Shown: positions 7,348 to 16,696, counted from the stretch's first letter. The stretch is 41,404 bases of DNA from Clostridium bowmanii (GCF_018861315.1 NZ_JAHLDL010000037.1:1-41404); one strand, 5' to 3'. Notes: a model not told the origin generated them from the letters alone. A program made the numbers and translations.

Positions 7348-8283
7348 TTAACGTACTGCAATTAGCGCTTCAATAGAAATTCCAATAGTTGTTTGAATAA
7401 GATCCTTTTGGTCTTTTATATTCTCTATATATACATCACTAACCAAGGCCGCAGCAGTATATAAATGGTTTTCTTTACTTAACCACTTGTATTTTTTAGT
7501 AGACTTAAGAATTTTTACAACTTCAATAACTTGATCTACTGCCTCATACCCATTATCGCCTAGTATAGATAAGAATCCTATTATGGCATACCCAGTAGAA
7601 TATACCTTCATTTTATTTTCTTTTAACTTATCAAATATTTCTTTACATCTTAAAACCTTGCTTTTATTATCCTCTTTACGAAATCCTAGTATATGAGATA
7701 ATAGTTGAAGTCCATTATTTTTTCCAAATCCATTTTCATTAAGTAAATTATAACATTCTTCCATATTCTCTACAATACTATTAACAGAATCATTTGAATT
7801 GGCTAAAAGTATAGCAAGTGGGTAATCATCTCCACCAGTTAGCCATGGATGGTTATTTTTCATTTCAGTATATATCTCTTTGGCTTTTTCAATTCTTGCA
7901 GCCGCACCTTCTTCACCACAGGTAGCCAAAAGAGCATAATTTGCTATGGGTAAATACATATTATTCTTAAATCCCGCTTCCTTCATCTTTTTATCATAAT
8001 TCAACATTTTATCAAATTCACATTTTGGATTATCATATTGAGATGCTAATAATGAGGATAAAATTATCTTAGAAGTACCTCTATAATTAGAAAATGCCCC
8101 CGTAGTATCTTTAATATGTTTTCTCACATCTTCAATCTTCTCTTTATCAAAAGCTATGTTATTTAATGTATAAGTCAAAGCTGCAAAATGATTGGTTAAA
8201 GATCCTTCCCATTTATATTGTGTAGATACTTGTTGAAATATGTCTATTAGTCTATCAAGTTTTTCTTCCACTAGTTGTTGCAT
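7348..8283 (-). CDS. DUF4003 family protein
   Basis: This is a 311-residue, mostly helical cytoplasmic protein without membrane segments. The sequence pattern (NHFAALTYTL near the start, FSNYRGTSKIILSSLLAS in the middle, then a series of helical pairs) fits the DUF4003 family of Firmicutes, whose function is unknown. No catalytic motif is evident. GGGGG lies about 9 nt before the ATG. It has its own promoter and faces away from the subtilase gene, so the two share a 167-nt divergent control region. Confidence 0.75.
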   Translation of the reverse strand: MQQLVEEKLDRLIDIFQQVSTQYKWEGSLTNHFAALTYTLNNIAFDKEKIEDVRKHIKDTTGAFSNYRGTSKIILSSLLASQYDNPKCEFDKMLNYDKKMKEAGFKNNMYLPIANYALLATCGEEGAAARIEKAKEIYTEMKNNHPWLTGGDDYPLAILLANSNDSVNSIVENMEECYNLLNENGFGKNNGLQLLSHILGFRKEDNKSKVLRCKEIFDKLKENKMKVYSTGYAIIGFLSILGDNGYEAVDQVIEVVKILKSTKKYKWLSKENHLYTAAALVSDVYIENIKDQKDLIQTTIGISIEALIAVR

Positions 8284-8342
8284 AATAATAGCCCCCTTTA
8301 TAATTATTAAAATAATGAATTGTTTTGAAAATATTTATGTAA

Positions 8343-8371
8343 TTTATAAAACTTTAACATAATTAAATCAA
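8343..8371 (-). promoter_or_regulatory. Sigma-A promoter of the DUF4003 gene
   Basis: On the minus strand TTGATT (8371-8366) is separated by 17 nt from TATAAA (8348-8343). The start site would lie about 50-60 nt before the ATG. Confidence 0.55.
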
Positions 8372-8409
8372 AAATTCAACCTCATATTTATTTATTTCCA
8401 TTAATGTGA

Positions 8410-8415
8410 TATAAT
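8410..8415 (+). promoter_or_regulatory. -10 element of the subtilase gene
   Basis: TATAAT at 8410-8415 lies about 35 nt before the subtilase ATG. The -35 is poor (TTTATT at 8387-8392), so an activator or an alternative promoter may be involved. Confidence 0.4.
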
Positions 8416-8450
8416 GTTATATTATTTATTTATATATAGGGGGTGGAATT

Positions 8451-11400
8451 ATGAAAAGACACAAACTTTTAAGTTTAATTCTTACCATTACTCTTTTATC
8501 TTCAAATTTTCTAATACTGAATACTTCAGCAAAAGAACTAACTAAGGGACTTGCTTATAACGAAACCATGTCCTCAGCAAAAGATTTAACTAACGTACTA
8601 AAAGAATGGCAGTTTTCTAAATATAAAGGTGAAGGAATGGTAATATCTATAATTGATAGTGGCATTGATTATAGACATAAAGATATGAGACTTACTGACC
8701 CTTCTAAGGCAAAACTAAAAAATAAAAATCCAGAAGGAAAGGGAAAATACTTTACAGATAAAGTGCCCTATGGGTATAACTACGCAGATAAAAATCAACA
8801 TATAATTGATGATGGTAGCATGCATGGAATGCATGTAGCTGGTATAGTAGCTGCAAATGGAATTTCAACCGAGGTATCAAAATTCGAAGCAATTCAAGGT
8901 GTTGCACCGGAAGCACAACTCCTTGCAATGAAAGTTTTCTCAAATGACCCTGATTACCCTAGTTGCAATGATGAAGATGTGGTTGAAGCTATAAACGACT
9001 CCGTAAAACTCGGTGCCGATGTAATAAATATGAGTTTAGGCTCTGATTCAGGCTTTACAGAAAATAGTGCACCTATTCAAAGAGCTATTAAGGATGCTGA
9101 AGACAAAGGTGTAGTTGTTGTAGTATCTGCCGGTAACTCTGCATACTCAACTTCTCCTGAAAAAGTTGCAGACATAGTAGATACATCGGTTATCAGTTCT
9201 CCAAGCATAGCAAAAGAAGCCCTAAGTGTGGCTTCTATTCAAAATAGCATGCTTATAGCTGAAGCATTAACTTATAAAGTAGGTAATGAATGCAAAAGCA
9301 TCGCCTATTCTTCATCAGAAATTACTCCAATAGGAATTTTAAAAGGCGATTATGATATAGTTGACTGTGGCCTTGGAACACCTGAAGATATTAAAGATAG
9401 AAATATAAAAGGAAAAGTAGCACTAATTAAAAGAGGAGATATTACTTTTATAGAAAAGAAATTAAATGCTCAAGCCGTAGGTGCAATAGCCATCATTATA
9501 TATAATGGAGATGGTGAAAGCGGATATATCAGCATGGCTATTGATGCTAAGGTTAAAATTCCATCTATGTTTATAACTAACGAAGATGGAACTCAGATGC
9601 AAAATGCTATAAAAGTTGGAACAAGAATTAGATTTCCAGATAAAAAAATAAATATTGTTAACCCAACTAAAGGAGAGATGTCAGACTTCACGTCATGGGG
9701 CCCTACTTCTGACTTAGAATTTAAACCTGAAGTAACAGCCCCTGGTGGAGATATACTCTCCACTGTAAATGATAATAAATATAAGTATATGTCAGGAACT
9801 TCTATGGCATCCCCTCATATAGCTGGTATTATTGCATTAGTATTACAGCATATAAAAGAATTAAAATTAGACAACTTAACACCAAAAGAAAAGGCGGGAC
9901 TTGCAAAACAACTAGTTATAAATACAGCAAAGCCTCAAATTGATACCTACTCATTAGAAGGATTAGTTCCCTTTTCTCCAAGGAGACAAGGCGCAGGACT
10001 TGCAGATGCTGCTTCAGCTGTTAAATCAAATGTTACCGTGGTTGATGAAAAAGGTAACTCTACAGTTGAATTAAAGCAGATTAATGAGCTTACGAAACAA
10101 TTCACCTTAACATTTAGAAATTATGGAATTAAAGATGAGAATTATACCATTAAAACACCAAATGTTGTTCTATATGATAAGAATGACGAAGCAAGCGACT
10201 TAATACTTAAAGATGCTACTGTTTCCTTGGACAAGGATAAAATAATTGTACCTGCTGGTTCTACAGTAAATCTAAACGTATCCTTAAATATACCAAAAGT
10301 TACTCCTAAAGGAATCTTTTTAGAGGGTTTCTTAACATTTGAATCTACTTCAAATGAAGGGCAAACACTAGGAGTTCCTTATATGGGTTTCTATGGCAAA
10401 TGGGATGAATCTTTAATAATGGATAAACCTATTTGGGATAGTGGTTCGTATCTAGGACAAACTGCTGTTTACCAATTGAGTGAAAATGATGATGAGTCCC
10501 TTCTTGGTGTAGTAGATGTAGACAAAGATACACTATTCCCAATAGTTGACGAAACCACCATCGCTGTATCTGCTGCAAATGGAAAATTAAGAGTAAATCC
10601 TAAAGTTGCCTTACTTAGAAATGCAAAAACAATGATAATTGACATAGTTGATGAAAATGGAAATGTAGTGCGAGGCCTTGGAGTAGAAAATAATTTGTAT
10701 AAAACCTTGTGGTCACCTGAACCTATAGATATACTTCAAGATGATAATTATAAGGAATCACCTGTCTTCATATGGGATTTAACTAGTTATAATTCGGTTA
10801 ATGGAAAATATGAAACAGTTAAAGATGGGCAATATTATTTTCGAGTTAAAGCTTCAATAGGTTTGTCAACTGCTTCTAAATATCAAACAATGAAACTACC
10901 AATTAAAGTAGATTCCACTAAACCAATTATATCAATGACTTCTGAAAGCTTCGTGACTTCAAGAAAGCATGTTTTAAAATTCAAAGCAACAGATAATTTA
11001 TCTGGAATAAAGGATTTTAAAATAATGCTAAATGATATGTATTGCAGTGATAAAACCGGAAGTACCTCTTTAAGTTTATCTAAAGATACTAGTGGAAATT
11101 ATTTTTTCAATTTAGATCTAGAAAATGGTAAAAATGATGTATTAATTTACTGCACTGATTATGCTGGCAATACCCTTAAATATGAAACCATCATAGAAGC
11201 CCAGCCCCTTACAATTACTTCTCCTAAATCGGGTACAGTACTACCTTCAGGTAATTTTAAACTAACTTATTCCGAGGATTTTAAGCTTATGTCAGATATG
11301 AGATATTTCAACATTATTGTGGATGGTAAGGTTGTAGCTGAAAACATAATGGAATCTTTCTATAATTTTGAGAATTTAACTCCAGGCAAACACAAAATAG

Positions 11401-12014
11401 AAGTACAGGCTTATGATATAAAAGATAATGTTATAGGAGCTGCTTTAACAAATGTAATTTTCAAGAATGAAAAGCTTTATATTAATTTTACTGATGTTAA
11501 AAGAGAAGGCAGTTTCTACAAAACCACTTCTGCTATTTTAAATGGTGACTTATCCACTTCCGTTAAATCCTTTAAAATACAAGGGGAAGAAGTTACAGTA
11601 AACTCAAATTTAACTTTTTCTAAGAAAATTAAATTGATAGACGGACAAAATAAAGTTCTAGTGTCCGCTGTAGATGAAAAGGATAACAAGTTTGACTATG
11701 CATTAACTCTTTATTGCGATTTTGTTGTGCCAAAGTTAACTATTAAAGATATTGATACACCTGGCATCGATAAAATAATAACTGTTGTAAAGGATGTTGA
11801 GATATTTAAAATGAATTGTGAAGTCTTAGATAATAACTATGGATTTAAATTATTTGTAAATGGAAATGAAATATCCACAACTGCAGATATATATGCTAAA
11901 ACTGCAAACTTTGTAACTGAGGTAAAACTTCATGTAGGAATGAATTATATTGAGGTTAAAACTGTAGACATAGCAGGAAATACATCCACCAAGATAGTAT
12001 CTGTATTTAAATAA
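8451..12014 (+). CDS. Secreted subtilisin-family (S8) protease, lactocepin-like
   Basis: The 1187-residue precursor has a signal peptide (about residues 1-28). The catalytic triad sits in a split subtilase domain: Asp69 (IIDSGID), His125 (HGMHVAG) and Ser451 (GTSMASPH), with Asn229 in SAGNS as the oxyanion residue. A PA domain is inserted around 285-400. Next come an Fn3-like beta domain (about 545-660) and a long tail with at least three Ig-like repeats, each closing on a similar segment (IYCTDYAGN, VSAVDEKDN, VKTVDIAGN). This is the plan of lactocepin/C5a-peptidase enzymes, but there is no LPxTG anchor, so it is probably released or held non-covalently. The propeptide is very short. GGGGGTGG precedes the ATG. 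Confidence 0.92.
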   Translation: MKRHKLLSLILTITLLSSNFLILNTSAKELTKGLAYNETMSSAKDLTNVLKEWQFSKYKGEGMVISIIDSGIDYRHKDMRLTDPSKAKLKNKNPEGKGKYFTDKVPYGYNYADKNQHIIDDGSMHGMHVAGIVAANGISTEVSKFEAIQGVAPEAQLLAMKVFSNDPDYPSCNDEDVVEAINDSVKLGADVINMSLGSDSGFTENSAPIQRAIKDAEDKGVVVVVSAGNSAYSTSPEKVADIVDTSVISSPSIAKEALSVASIQNSMLIAEALTYKVGNECKSIAYSSSEITPIGILKGDYDIVDCGLGTPEDIKDRNIKGKVALIKRGDITFIEKKLNAQAVGAIAIIIYNGDGESGYISMAIDAKVKIPSMFITNEDGTQMQNAIKVGTRIRFPDKKINIVNPTKGEMSDFTSWGPTSDLEFKPEVTAPGGDILSTVNDNKYKYMSGTSMASPHIAGIIALVLQHIKELKLDNLTPKEKAGLAKQLVINTAKPQIDTYSLEGLVPFSPRRQGAGLADAASAVKSNVTVVDEKGNSTVELKQINELTKQFTLTFRNYGIKDENYTIKTPNVVLYDKNDEASDLILKDATVSLDKDKIIVPAGSTVNLNVSLNIPKVTPKGIFLEGFLTFESTSNEGQTLGVPYMGFYGKWDESLIMDKPIWDSGSYLGQTAVYQLSENDDESLLGVVDVDKDTLFPIVDETTIAVSAANGKLRVNPKVALLRNAKTMIIDIVDENGNVVRGLGVENNLYKTLWSPEPIDILQDDNYKESPVFIWDLTSYNSVNGKYETVKDGQYYFRVKASIGLSTASKYQTMKLPIKVDSTKPIISMTSESFVTSRKHVLKFKATDNLSGIKDFKIMLNDMYCSDKTGSTSLSLSKDTSGNYFFNLDLENGKNDVLIYCTDYAGNTLKYETIIEAQPLTITSPKSGTVLPSGNFKLTYSEDFKLMSDMRYFNIIVDGKVVAENIMESFYNFENLTPGKHKIEVQAYDIKDNVIGAALTNVIFKNEKLYINFTDVKREGSFYKTTSAILNGDLSTSVKSFKIQGEEVTVNSNLTFSKKIKLIDGQNKVLVSAVDEKDNKFDYALTLYCDFVVPKLTIKDIDTPGIDKIITVVKDVEIFKMNCEVLDNNYGFKLFVNGNEISTTADIYAKTANFVTEVKLHVGMNYIEVKTVDIAGNTSTKIVSVFK

Positions 12015-12068
12015 ATCATCACCTAGTATGGTATAACATCAAAAGCTTCAAAAATGTTATTAATATAT

Positions 12069-12117
12069 AAAAAAGTATGTATTATGTAAATTTAATTACG
12101 TAATACATACTTTTTTT
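12069..12117. terminator. Bidirectional terminator between subtilase and TraX-like genes
   Basis: AAAGTATGTATTA and its complement TAATACATACTTT flank a 16-nt loop that can itself fold. Runs of A on the left and T on the right give a tail in both directions. It probably also ends the long minus-strand transcript that runs through the TraX-like gene. Confidence 0.8.
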
Positions 12118-12133
12118 ATATCATAATTATTAA

Positions 12134-12865
12134 CTACATAAAATTTTTAATTAATCCTATTACTAATAAATGAGTTGGATAAAAAGCATAGAAAAAGTAT
12201 TTTAAATTTTTACCTTTGTTACCGTTATAGGTAAATATAAATATCAGGGCTAATAGCGATGATGCTTGATTAAACCAAACTAACTTAATCGATATACCTG
12301 GATAACTTAAGATAGCTAATATAATTTGCGATGCATAAAACATTATAAACACAGATGTTTGCGATATTACCGTTTTTGCTTTGCTATCTCTAAAAATATA
12401 AAATGCAAGAATCATAGCAACTCCATAAATTCCATAATCTGTACTAAAGGCTTGCGCTACTATACCTAATGCTAATATAGCTATTATTTTACCAAATCTC
12501 GATTGACCTTTATCCCAGACACGTATTGCTATTAATCCGATGGCTAAAGTAAAAAAAATATTCATATGTGGAGTTGGACTTCCTACTAAAAATCCGAGAA
12601 AGCCTGAAAAACTCGTTACACTAACCCCTTCACTAAAGGCTAATGAAAATGGTATTTGTGATATAACTCCAAATATGAATAAACTTCGTAAATATTTAGA
12701 AAATGAATTTGTTTTAGTATATCCTACAGCAATTAAGTAGGAAAATATAGGAAACGATAATCTCCCTATCATTCTTAGAATTATAGCCTCTGGAAAAAGT
12801 GCTGCCCCCATGTGGTCAATTAACATTAGTGCATATGCTATAATTTTTAACATACTACTGCTCAT
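12134..12865 (-). CDS. TraX-like integral membrane protein
   Basis: The 243-residue polytopic protein is made largely of hydrophobic helices. The start LKIIAYALMLIDHMGAALFP followed by RMIGRLSFPIFSYLIAVGY is the hallmark of the TraX family, related to membrane acyltransferases; F-plasmid TraX acetylates pilin. Chromosomal copies in Firmicutes have no proven role, and no conjugation genes are present here. The ATG at 12865 has GGGGG 8 nt upstream. A GTG at 12880 is possible but lacks a site. It starts 30 nt after the last gene of the GTPase/tubulin operon and precedes the terminator, so it is probably co-transcribed. Confidence 0.85.
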   Translation of the reverse strand: MSSSMLKIIAYALMLIDHMGAALFPEAIILRMIGRLSFPIFSYLIAVGYTKTNSFSKYLRSLFIFGVISQIPFSLAFSEGVSVTSFSGFLGFLVGSPTPHMNIFFTLAIGLIAIRVWDKGQSRFGKIIAILALGIVAQAFSTDYGIYGVAMILAFYIFRDSKAKTVISQTSVFIMFYASQIILAILSYPGISIKLVWFNQASSLLALIFIFTYNGNKGKNLKYFFYAFYPTHLLVIGLIKNFM

Positions 12866-12895
12866 AAATACAGCCCCCACTTAAATTGATTTTTC

Positions 12896-14647
12896 CTATC
12901 TTTTAAGTCCTAGTATAAACCTCTTTATTCTTTCACACATATCTAGTTCTAAATCCTTGATCCTACCAATCATGGCCACATTATTTTTTTGCATTAATTT
13001 GCTTTTAAAATTTTTATCCTTAAAGAAATTACTATCATCATTCTCAATGTAAATTTTAAGAGCTTCGAAAAAACTAAAGCAAACTTCTTTTTCCCTTAAC
13101 TCTACAAAGTCACTAACTGCCCATAGTATATAATCGCGAGCCTTATCTACCCCACCATGCTCCAATAAATAATTAAAAAGCCCCTGAAAGTTATAATTCA
13201 TATAAAATTCTAGGGAAAAGTCATCTTCTTTTTCAGAAGTGTGACCCATTGCATTATGAATATTACACTCTACAAAACCAATCATAATTTTTCTAAACGT
13301 TTCTTTTGAAATATTCTTTTCATAGAAATATTGTATTCTCTCTTTTACTTTCAATAGTATAGCAGATATTTCATAACCTTCTGGCATCATTTTAATTGAC
13401 AGCTCACAAATCTTTTTTTCATTAAGACTTATTTCTCTATCTACACTGCTTCCTAATATTCTCTGAAGATAATATACAATCATATATATATCATTATTTT
13501 TATACTTTTCTTCCATAACAAAACTCTTTATTTGCCTCTTAGATATTTCAGATATATCTATATATTTTAATATATTCAGCTCAAGTTCTTTGCATTTAGA
13601 TTCACAGCTTTGAATTTCAATATTTTGTAGTATTCCATCCTCTTGTGGTGTTTTTTTTTCAAAATTAACTATAAATATTTGATTATATTCTTGTAGACTA
13701 ACTCCTTGTTCCTGCTGCCTTTCTTTAATATATTCATCATCCTTATGAAAACATTCTTTCAACACTTTTTCGTCTTCTAAATTATCCCAAATATAATTCA
13801 AATAATCATTATCTTTTTCTAACGTTTTTACATTTAGATGTTTTTCCTCTTTAAAATCAAAAACATATGCAAAAGATTGTTCTACATTAGAGAGCCTTAT
13901 TCCTTCCTTAGCCACAAACTGAAGATTTATATATTCTTTACTTTTTGAATTTTTCACATAAGTAATAAACCCAATTTTTCTTCTGACCACGTATGGAAGT
14001 CCCCTATATATATACTCCATTAACTGTTTTGAGTATTTTGATAGCTCCTGTGCAGTCACATTAAGCACTATATATATTTTTCTATTATTTAATACAGAAT
14101 CAAAACATGCACTTAAAAGTTTCTTATACATGCTAGTTTGTATACATAATCTCTTAAAAAGCTTATCCACCGTTAAAAATTCATAGCTCTGTTTATCCAT
14201 AGGTATATCAGTTAATTCCTCTAAAAAAGTTTCACTAGGTTCCTGACTATAATCATCTTGCACGGTATAATTTGAATTTTGCATTTTAAATTCCGCATGA
14301 AAAATCTTCTCAGGATTTCTTATATAAACTTCCTTATGCATTTCACTTACTACATAGTTATGAGTAAAATATCTGTTTCTTTGACCTGTATAATCTTTGC
14401 CAGCAAAACTTGAGCATCCAATTATCATTTCTCCAGATGGTATATTAAAACACATAAGCGCTTTTGGATATTCCCTTAAATCATCTACCTGTATAAGTTC
14501 AAAAGGCGCTTCGTAAAAACAATAATTATGAAGCACCTCCTTTATTAATTTATCTTCTAATCCCTTACTTTTGGAAATAGTATCATATCCTGGAGTAGGA
14601 CTGTATAACCCTTTTCTCTCCCTTGTATAATAATGTTGCTGAATCAT
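12896..14647 (-). CDS. GAP1-type GTPase-associated protein, copy B
   Basis: The 583-residue protein opens with an N-terminal domain shared with the 895-residue protein encoded at 26707-29394. Matching segments are QQHYYTRERKGL at the start, the NYCFYEAP segment and AGKDYTGQRNRYFTH (82-96), then LPYVVRRKIGFITYV near residue 215. This is the pattern of the GTPase-associated protein 1 N-terminal domain (GAP1-N2); the name means associated, not activating. The rest is helical with no catalytic motif. It directly follows a GTPase gene with 1 nt between stop and start, and the other copy also follows its GTPase, so the pair very likely works together. Copy B is about 300 residues shorter than copy A at the C-terminal end. 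Confidence 0.75.
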   Translation of the reverse strand: MIQQHYYTRERKGLYSPTPGYDTISKSKGLEDKLIKEVLHNYCFYEAPFELIQVDDLREYPKALMCFNIPSGEMIIGCSSFAGKDYTGQRNRYFTHNYVVSEMHKEVYIRNPEKIFHAEFKMQNSNYTVQDDYSQEPSETFLEELTDIPMDKQSYEFLTVDKLFKRLCIQTSMYKKLLSACFDSVLNNRKIYIVLNVTAQELSKYSKQLMEYIYRGLPYVVRRKIGFITYVKNSKSKEYINLQFVAKEGIRLSNVEQSFAYVFDFKEEKHLNVKTLEKDNDYLNYIWDNLEDEKVLKECFHKDDEYIKERQQEQGVSLQEYNQIFIVNFEKKTPQEDGILQNIEIQSCESKCKELELNILKYIDISEISKRQIKSFVMEEKYKNNDIYMIVYYLQRILGSSVDREISLNEKKICELSIKMMPEGYEISAILLKVKERIQYFYEKNISKETFRKIMIGFVECNIHNAMGHTSEKEDDFSLEFYMNYNFQGLFNYLLEHGGVDKARDYILWAVSDFVELREKEVCFSFFEALKIYIENDDSNFFKDKNFKSKLMQKNNVAMIGRIKDLELDMCERIKRFILGLKR

Positions 14648-14648
14648 A

Positions 14649-15932
14649 CTATTCCCTTCCTTCTTTAATGTAGCCCATTTGATTCAAGAGCCATAAAAAA
14701 GGCTCCTCTATTCTTAATGGCGATATAATAAAATCGCTATTGATCTTACAATTTTCTGGATTGCAACCTAATGATGATACTGCAAAAAAACCTGTGTTTC
14801 TAAAATATGCATCCATGGCACCTTTAAAAGGTGTGTCTACTTTAGCTAAAAACCTCCTAATTTCTCCATCAATATTTTCAAATTCATTTAGATTAAAGAT
14901 ACCATCATGATTACAATTTCTAAATGCGTTACTATTAGCATTTATATACTCTTCATCGTTTAAACTAACTAGCATATCACTCTTAGTAACTACTACTGCC
15001 GTGGGTATATCCGTTATAGTTTTTTCCTGCTTAGATATAAAATTTTCAAATAAATACACAAGAATTTCTTTAGGTTCTTGGTATTTATCCGTGAAATCTC
15101 CTTTTGCTTTATTTGCTAAATTTATCTTTTTCCTTAAGGTTCTCATTTGTAATGGATCTATTAGGAATATAATGCCATCAGAATTCTGAATATGGTCTCC
15201 GTGTTTGTCAATATAGTCTTTATCTGTCATACCTTCTCCCGGTACATCATAAAATACAAAAGTTATTGGCTTTTTAGTCTCATCCTTAAATTTAAAAGTT
15301 TCAATTAATGGATCAATATGTTGCTTTGGAGTGGGCTCTAACATCTTATTAAATTCAAATATTATCCTCTGATTTTGCTTTATATCTTCATTATACTCCG
15401 AGCTTCCAGGTATAATAGAGGCTTTGAACTTCTCCGCAACGCGGCGTTCAAGATAGTACAAAAGACAAGTCATATAAACAGACTTCCCCGCTTGTGATGC
15501 TCCTATCACTGAAATAATTTTTGTATCCCCTCTGCCTGAAGTTATAGGGATCACATTATGGCAATGTGGACACAGTCTCTCCTTCGTAATTTTATCATAA
15601 TTATCTCTTAATTCAATAATAGCATTATCCACCTTGGTCCAATTTTTTTCTGGCAAATCTACTGCTCTAACAATAGCATTTATTTCTCCTAATGTGGCTT
15701 TTCCAATTTTTCTATTGTATTCATTTAAGATCTCGTCAATCTGTTTTTCATACTCTGGGTCTCCATCTTCATCATGACTTACCCTAAAGTGAACATCTTC
15801 ATTATTAAAAGCTTTAAAACAAAATGGACATTTAATATCGTATGTATTATGGTTTTCCTTGGATTTTTTGAAATTATCTTTTTTATCTAATATATTCTTT
15901 TTACCTAATGCTAAAATATCAAAAATACCCAT
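14649..15932 (-). CDS. Zinc-ribbon GTPase of the double-GTPase (DO-GTPase2) type, copy B
   Basis: The 427-residue protein has a split zinc ribbon (C35-C38 and C121-C124) with an inserted helical segment, followed by a Ras-like GTPase domain. Walker A is GASQAGKS (144-151), the G3 motif is DVPGEG (229-234) and the G4 motif is TKSD (316-319). FLIDPLQ follows G3, as in copy A. Its last 50 residues (SSLGCNPEN, then EEPFLWLL) align with the end of the GTPase at 29405-30577, showing a duplication. All GTP-binding motifs look intact. The product would be cytoplasmic and partner the GAP1-type protein encoded next. Its start lies beyond a hairpin that separates it from a strong Shine-Dalgarno. Confidence 0.85.
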   Translation of the reverse strand: MGIFDILALGKKNILDKKDNFKKSKENHNTYDIKCPFCFKAFNNEDVHFRVSHDEDGDPEYEKQIDEILNEYNRKIGKATLGEINAIVRAVDLPEKNWTKVDNAIIELRDNYDKITKERLCPHCHNVIPITSGRGDTKIISVIGASQAGKSVYMTCLLYYLERRVAEKFKASIIPGSSEYNEDIKQNQRIIFEFNKMLEPTPKQHIDPLIETFKFKDETKKPITFVFYDVPGEGMTDKDYIDKHGDHIQNSDGIIFLIDPLQMRTLRKKINLANKAKGDFTDKYQEPKEILVYLFENFISKQEKTITDIPTAVVVTKSDMLVSLNDEEYINANSNAFRNCNHDGIFNLNEFENIDGEIRRFLAKVDTPFKGAMDAYFRNTGFFAVSSLGCNPENCKINSDFIISPLRIEEPFLWLLNQMGYIKEGRE

Positions 15933-15936
15933 ACAG

Positions 15937-15974
15937 TACCTGATTAATAAAAATTATCAGGTATTCACCTCCCT
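15937..15974 (-). promoter_or_regulatory. Hairpin between Shine-Dalgarno and start of GTPase copy B
   Basis: The strong site AGGGAGGTG (15974-15966) lies 33 nt before the ATG. Between them TACCTGAT (15963-15956) pairs with ATCAGGTA (15944-15937). No in-frame start exists closer to the strong site, and the only near site, AGGT, is inside the 3' arm. Folding would hide the near site but bring the distant one closer, so this looks like translational control. Confidence 0.5.
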
Positions 15975-15975
15975 C

Positions 15976-16674
15976 TTATAGCTCTCTCAAATTATAAGCA
16001 CTTCCATACCTATTAATGTCTTTTATGAATATCTTAACGAATTCATCCCTGCTGATTTCTATACCAGGCATTTCATTTATCCCTGGATTAAAATCTCCTA
16101 TAAAATCAAATCTAATTCCATCATCCTTACTGGTAGGATAATTTCCATGTTTTTTTACATAACATAGTACCTCTTTTTTTAAAGGAGCATCACACATTAT
16201 TCTCATATTTATTTTTTTGCTTTTACTAAATAATGATTTATGCTCTATGATTTTATAAAAGATATTGGGTTTTCCAGTACAAACAATTACTTCATTTTCT
16301 CCATCTTGTTGTTTTACAAGAGTAAGTTCACCATTAATTTGCTCACCTTTAAAAATCATAACTTTGTATTGATTGATCTCCCTTATACTTTCAGTATAGC
16401 CGTTAAACTCTGCATATTCTTCTCTAGTAAATATCTTTGTATTTTGCTTAGTTATAGCCTCTATTCCTATATCATCTAATGCTTTAGACTTAAATATATA
16501 GACTATATCACAACCTTCAGTCCACTTCCATTTTATAATGAATCTTTCCTTTTCCATTTCACATTTTAATGATTTTATTCCTTCCTCTAAGCCTTCTAAT
16601 TCTCTCATATTCATAATAAAACTCCTAACTATATAAGGTACATTCATTTTCAAATTCCTAATTAAACTTTTCAT
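15976..16674 (-). CDS. Unrecognised beta-sandwich protein, copy B (paralogue of the operon's first gene)
   Basis: The 232-residue protein matches no family I can name. It has a predicted all-beta build. A first strand-rich unit (ERFIIKWKWTEG, then VYIF) looks fibronectin-III-like, followed by a second beta domain around KSLFSKSKKINMRI. Both units align in order with the C-terminal 230 residues of the protein at 30616-31683 (NQLFLQWQWPEK; IKRSLLGKLKSAEI). It lacks that protein's acidic helical N-terminus. It lies just before GTPase copy B, as copy A does before its GTPase, so a scaffold or adaptor role is likely. ATG at 16674 has a poor ribosome site; ATG at 16647 with an upstream AGGA may be the true start. 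Confidence 0.65.
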   Translation of the reverse strand: MKSLIRNLKMNVPYIVRSFIMNMRELEGLEEGIKSLKCEMEKERFIIKWKWTEGCDIVYIFKSKALDDIGIEAITKQNTKIFTREEYAEFNGYTESIREINQYKVMIFKGEQINGELTLVKQQDGENEVIVCTGKPNIFYKIIEHKSLFSKSKKINMRIMCDAPLKKEVLCYVKKHGNYPTSKDDGIRFDFIGDFNPGINEMPGIEISRDEFVKIFIKDINRYGSAYNLREL

Positions 16675-16696
16675 AGTACAAAATCTTTAAAGCCTT

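Noticed and set aside
8752-8943. Open frame on the minus strand inside the subtilase gene
   Set aside because: It lies wholly inside a well-supported gene, has no ribosome site and its translation has no sensible family pattern. The many similar opposite-strand frames in the minus-strand operon (for example 23249-23488 and 25154-25441) were left out for the same reason.
12134-12865. Conjugative element implied by TraX
   Set aside because: No relaxase, coupling protein, pilus or integrase gene is in the window, and chromosomal TraX-like genes are common in Firmicutes.
12896-14647. Reading the GAP1-type proteins as GTPase-activating proteins
   Set aside because: The family name means GTPase-associated. 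I see no arginine-finger or other activating motif that would justify the stronger claim.
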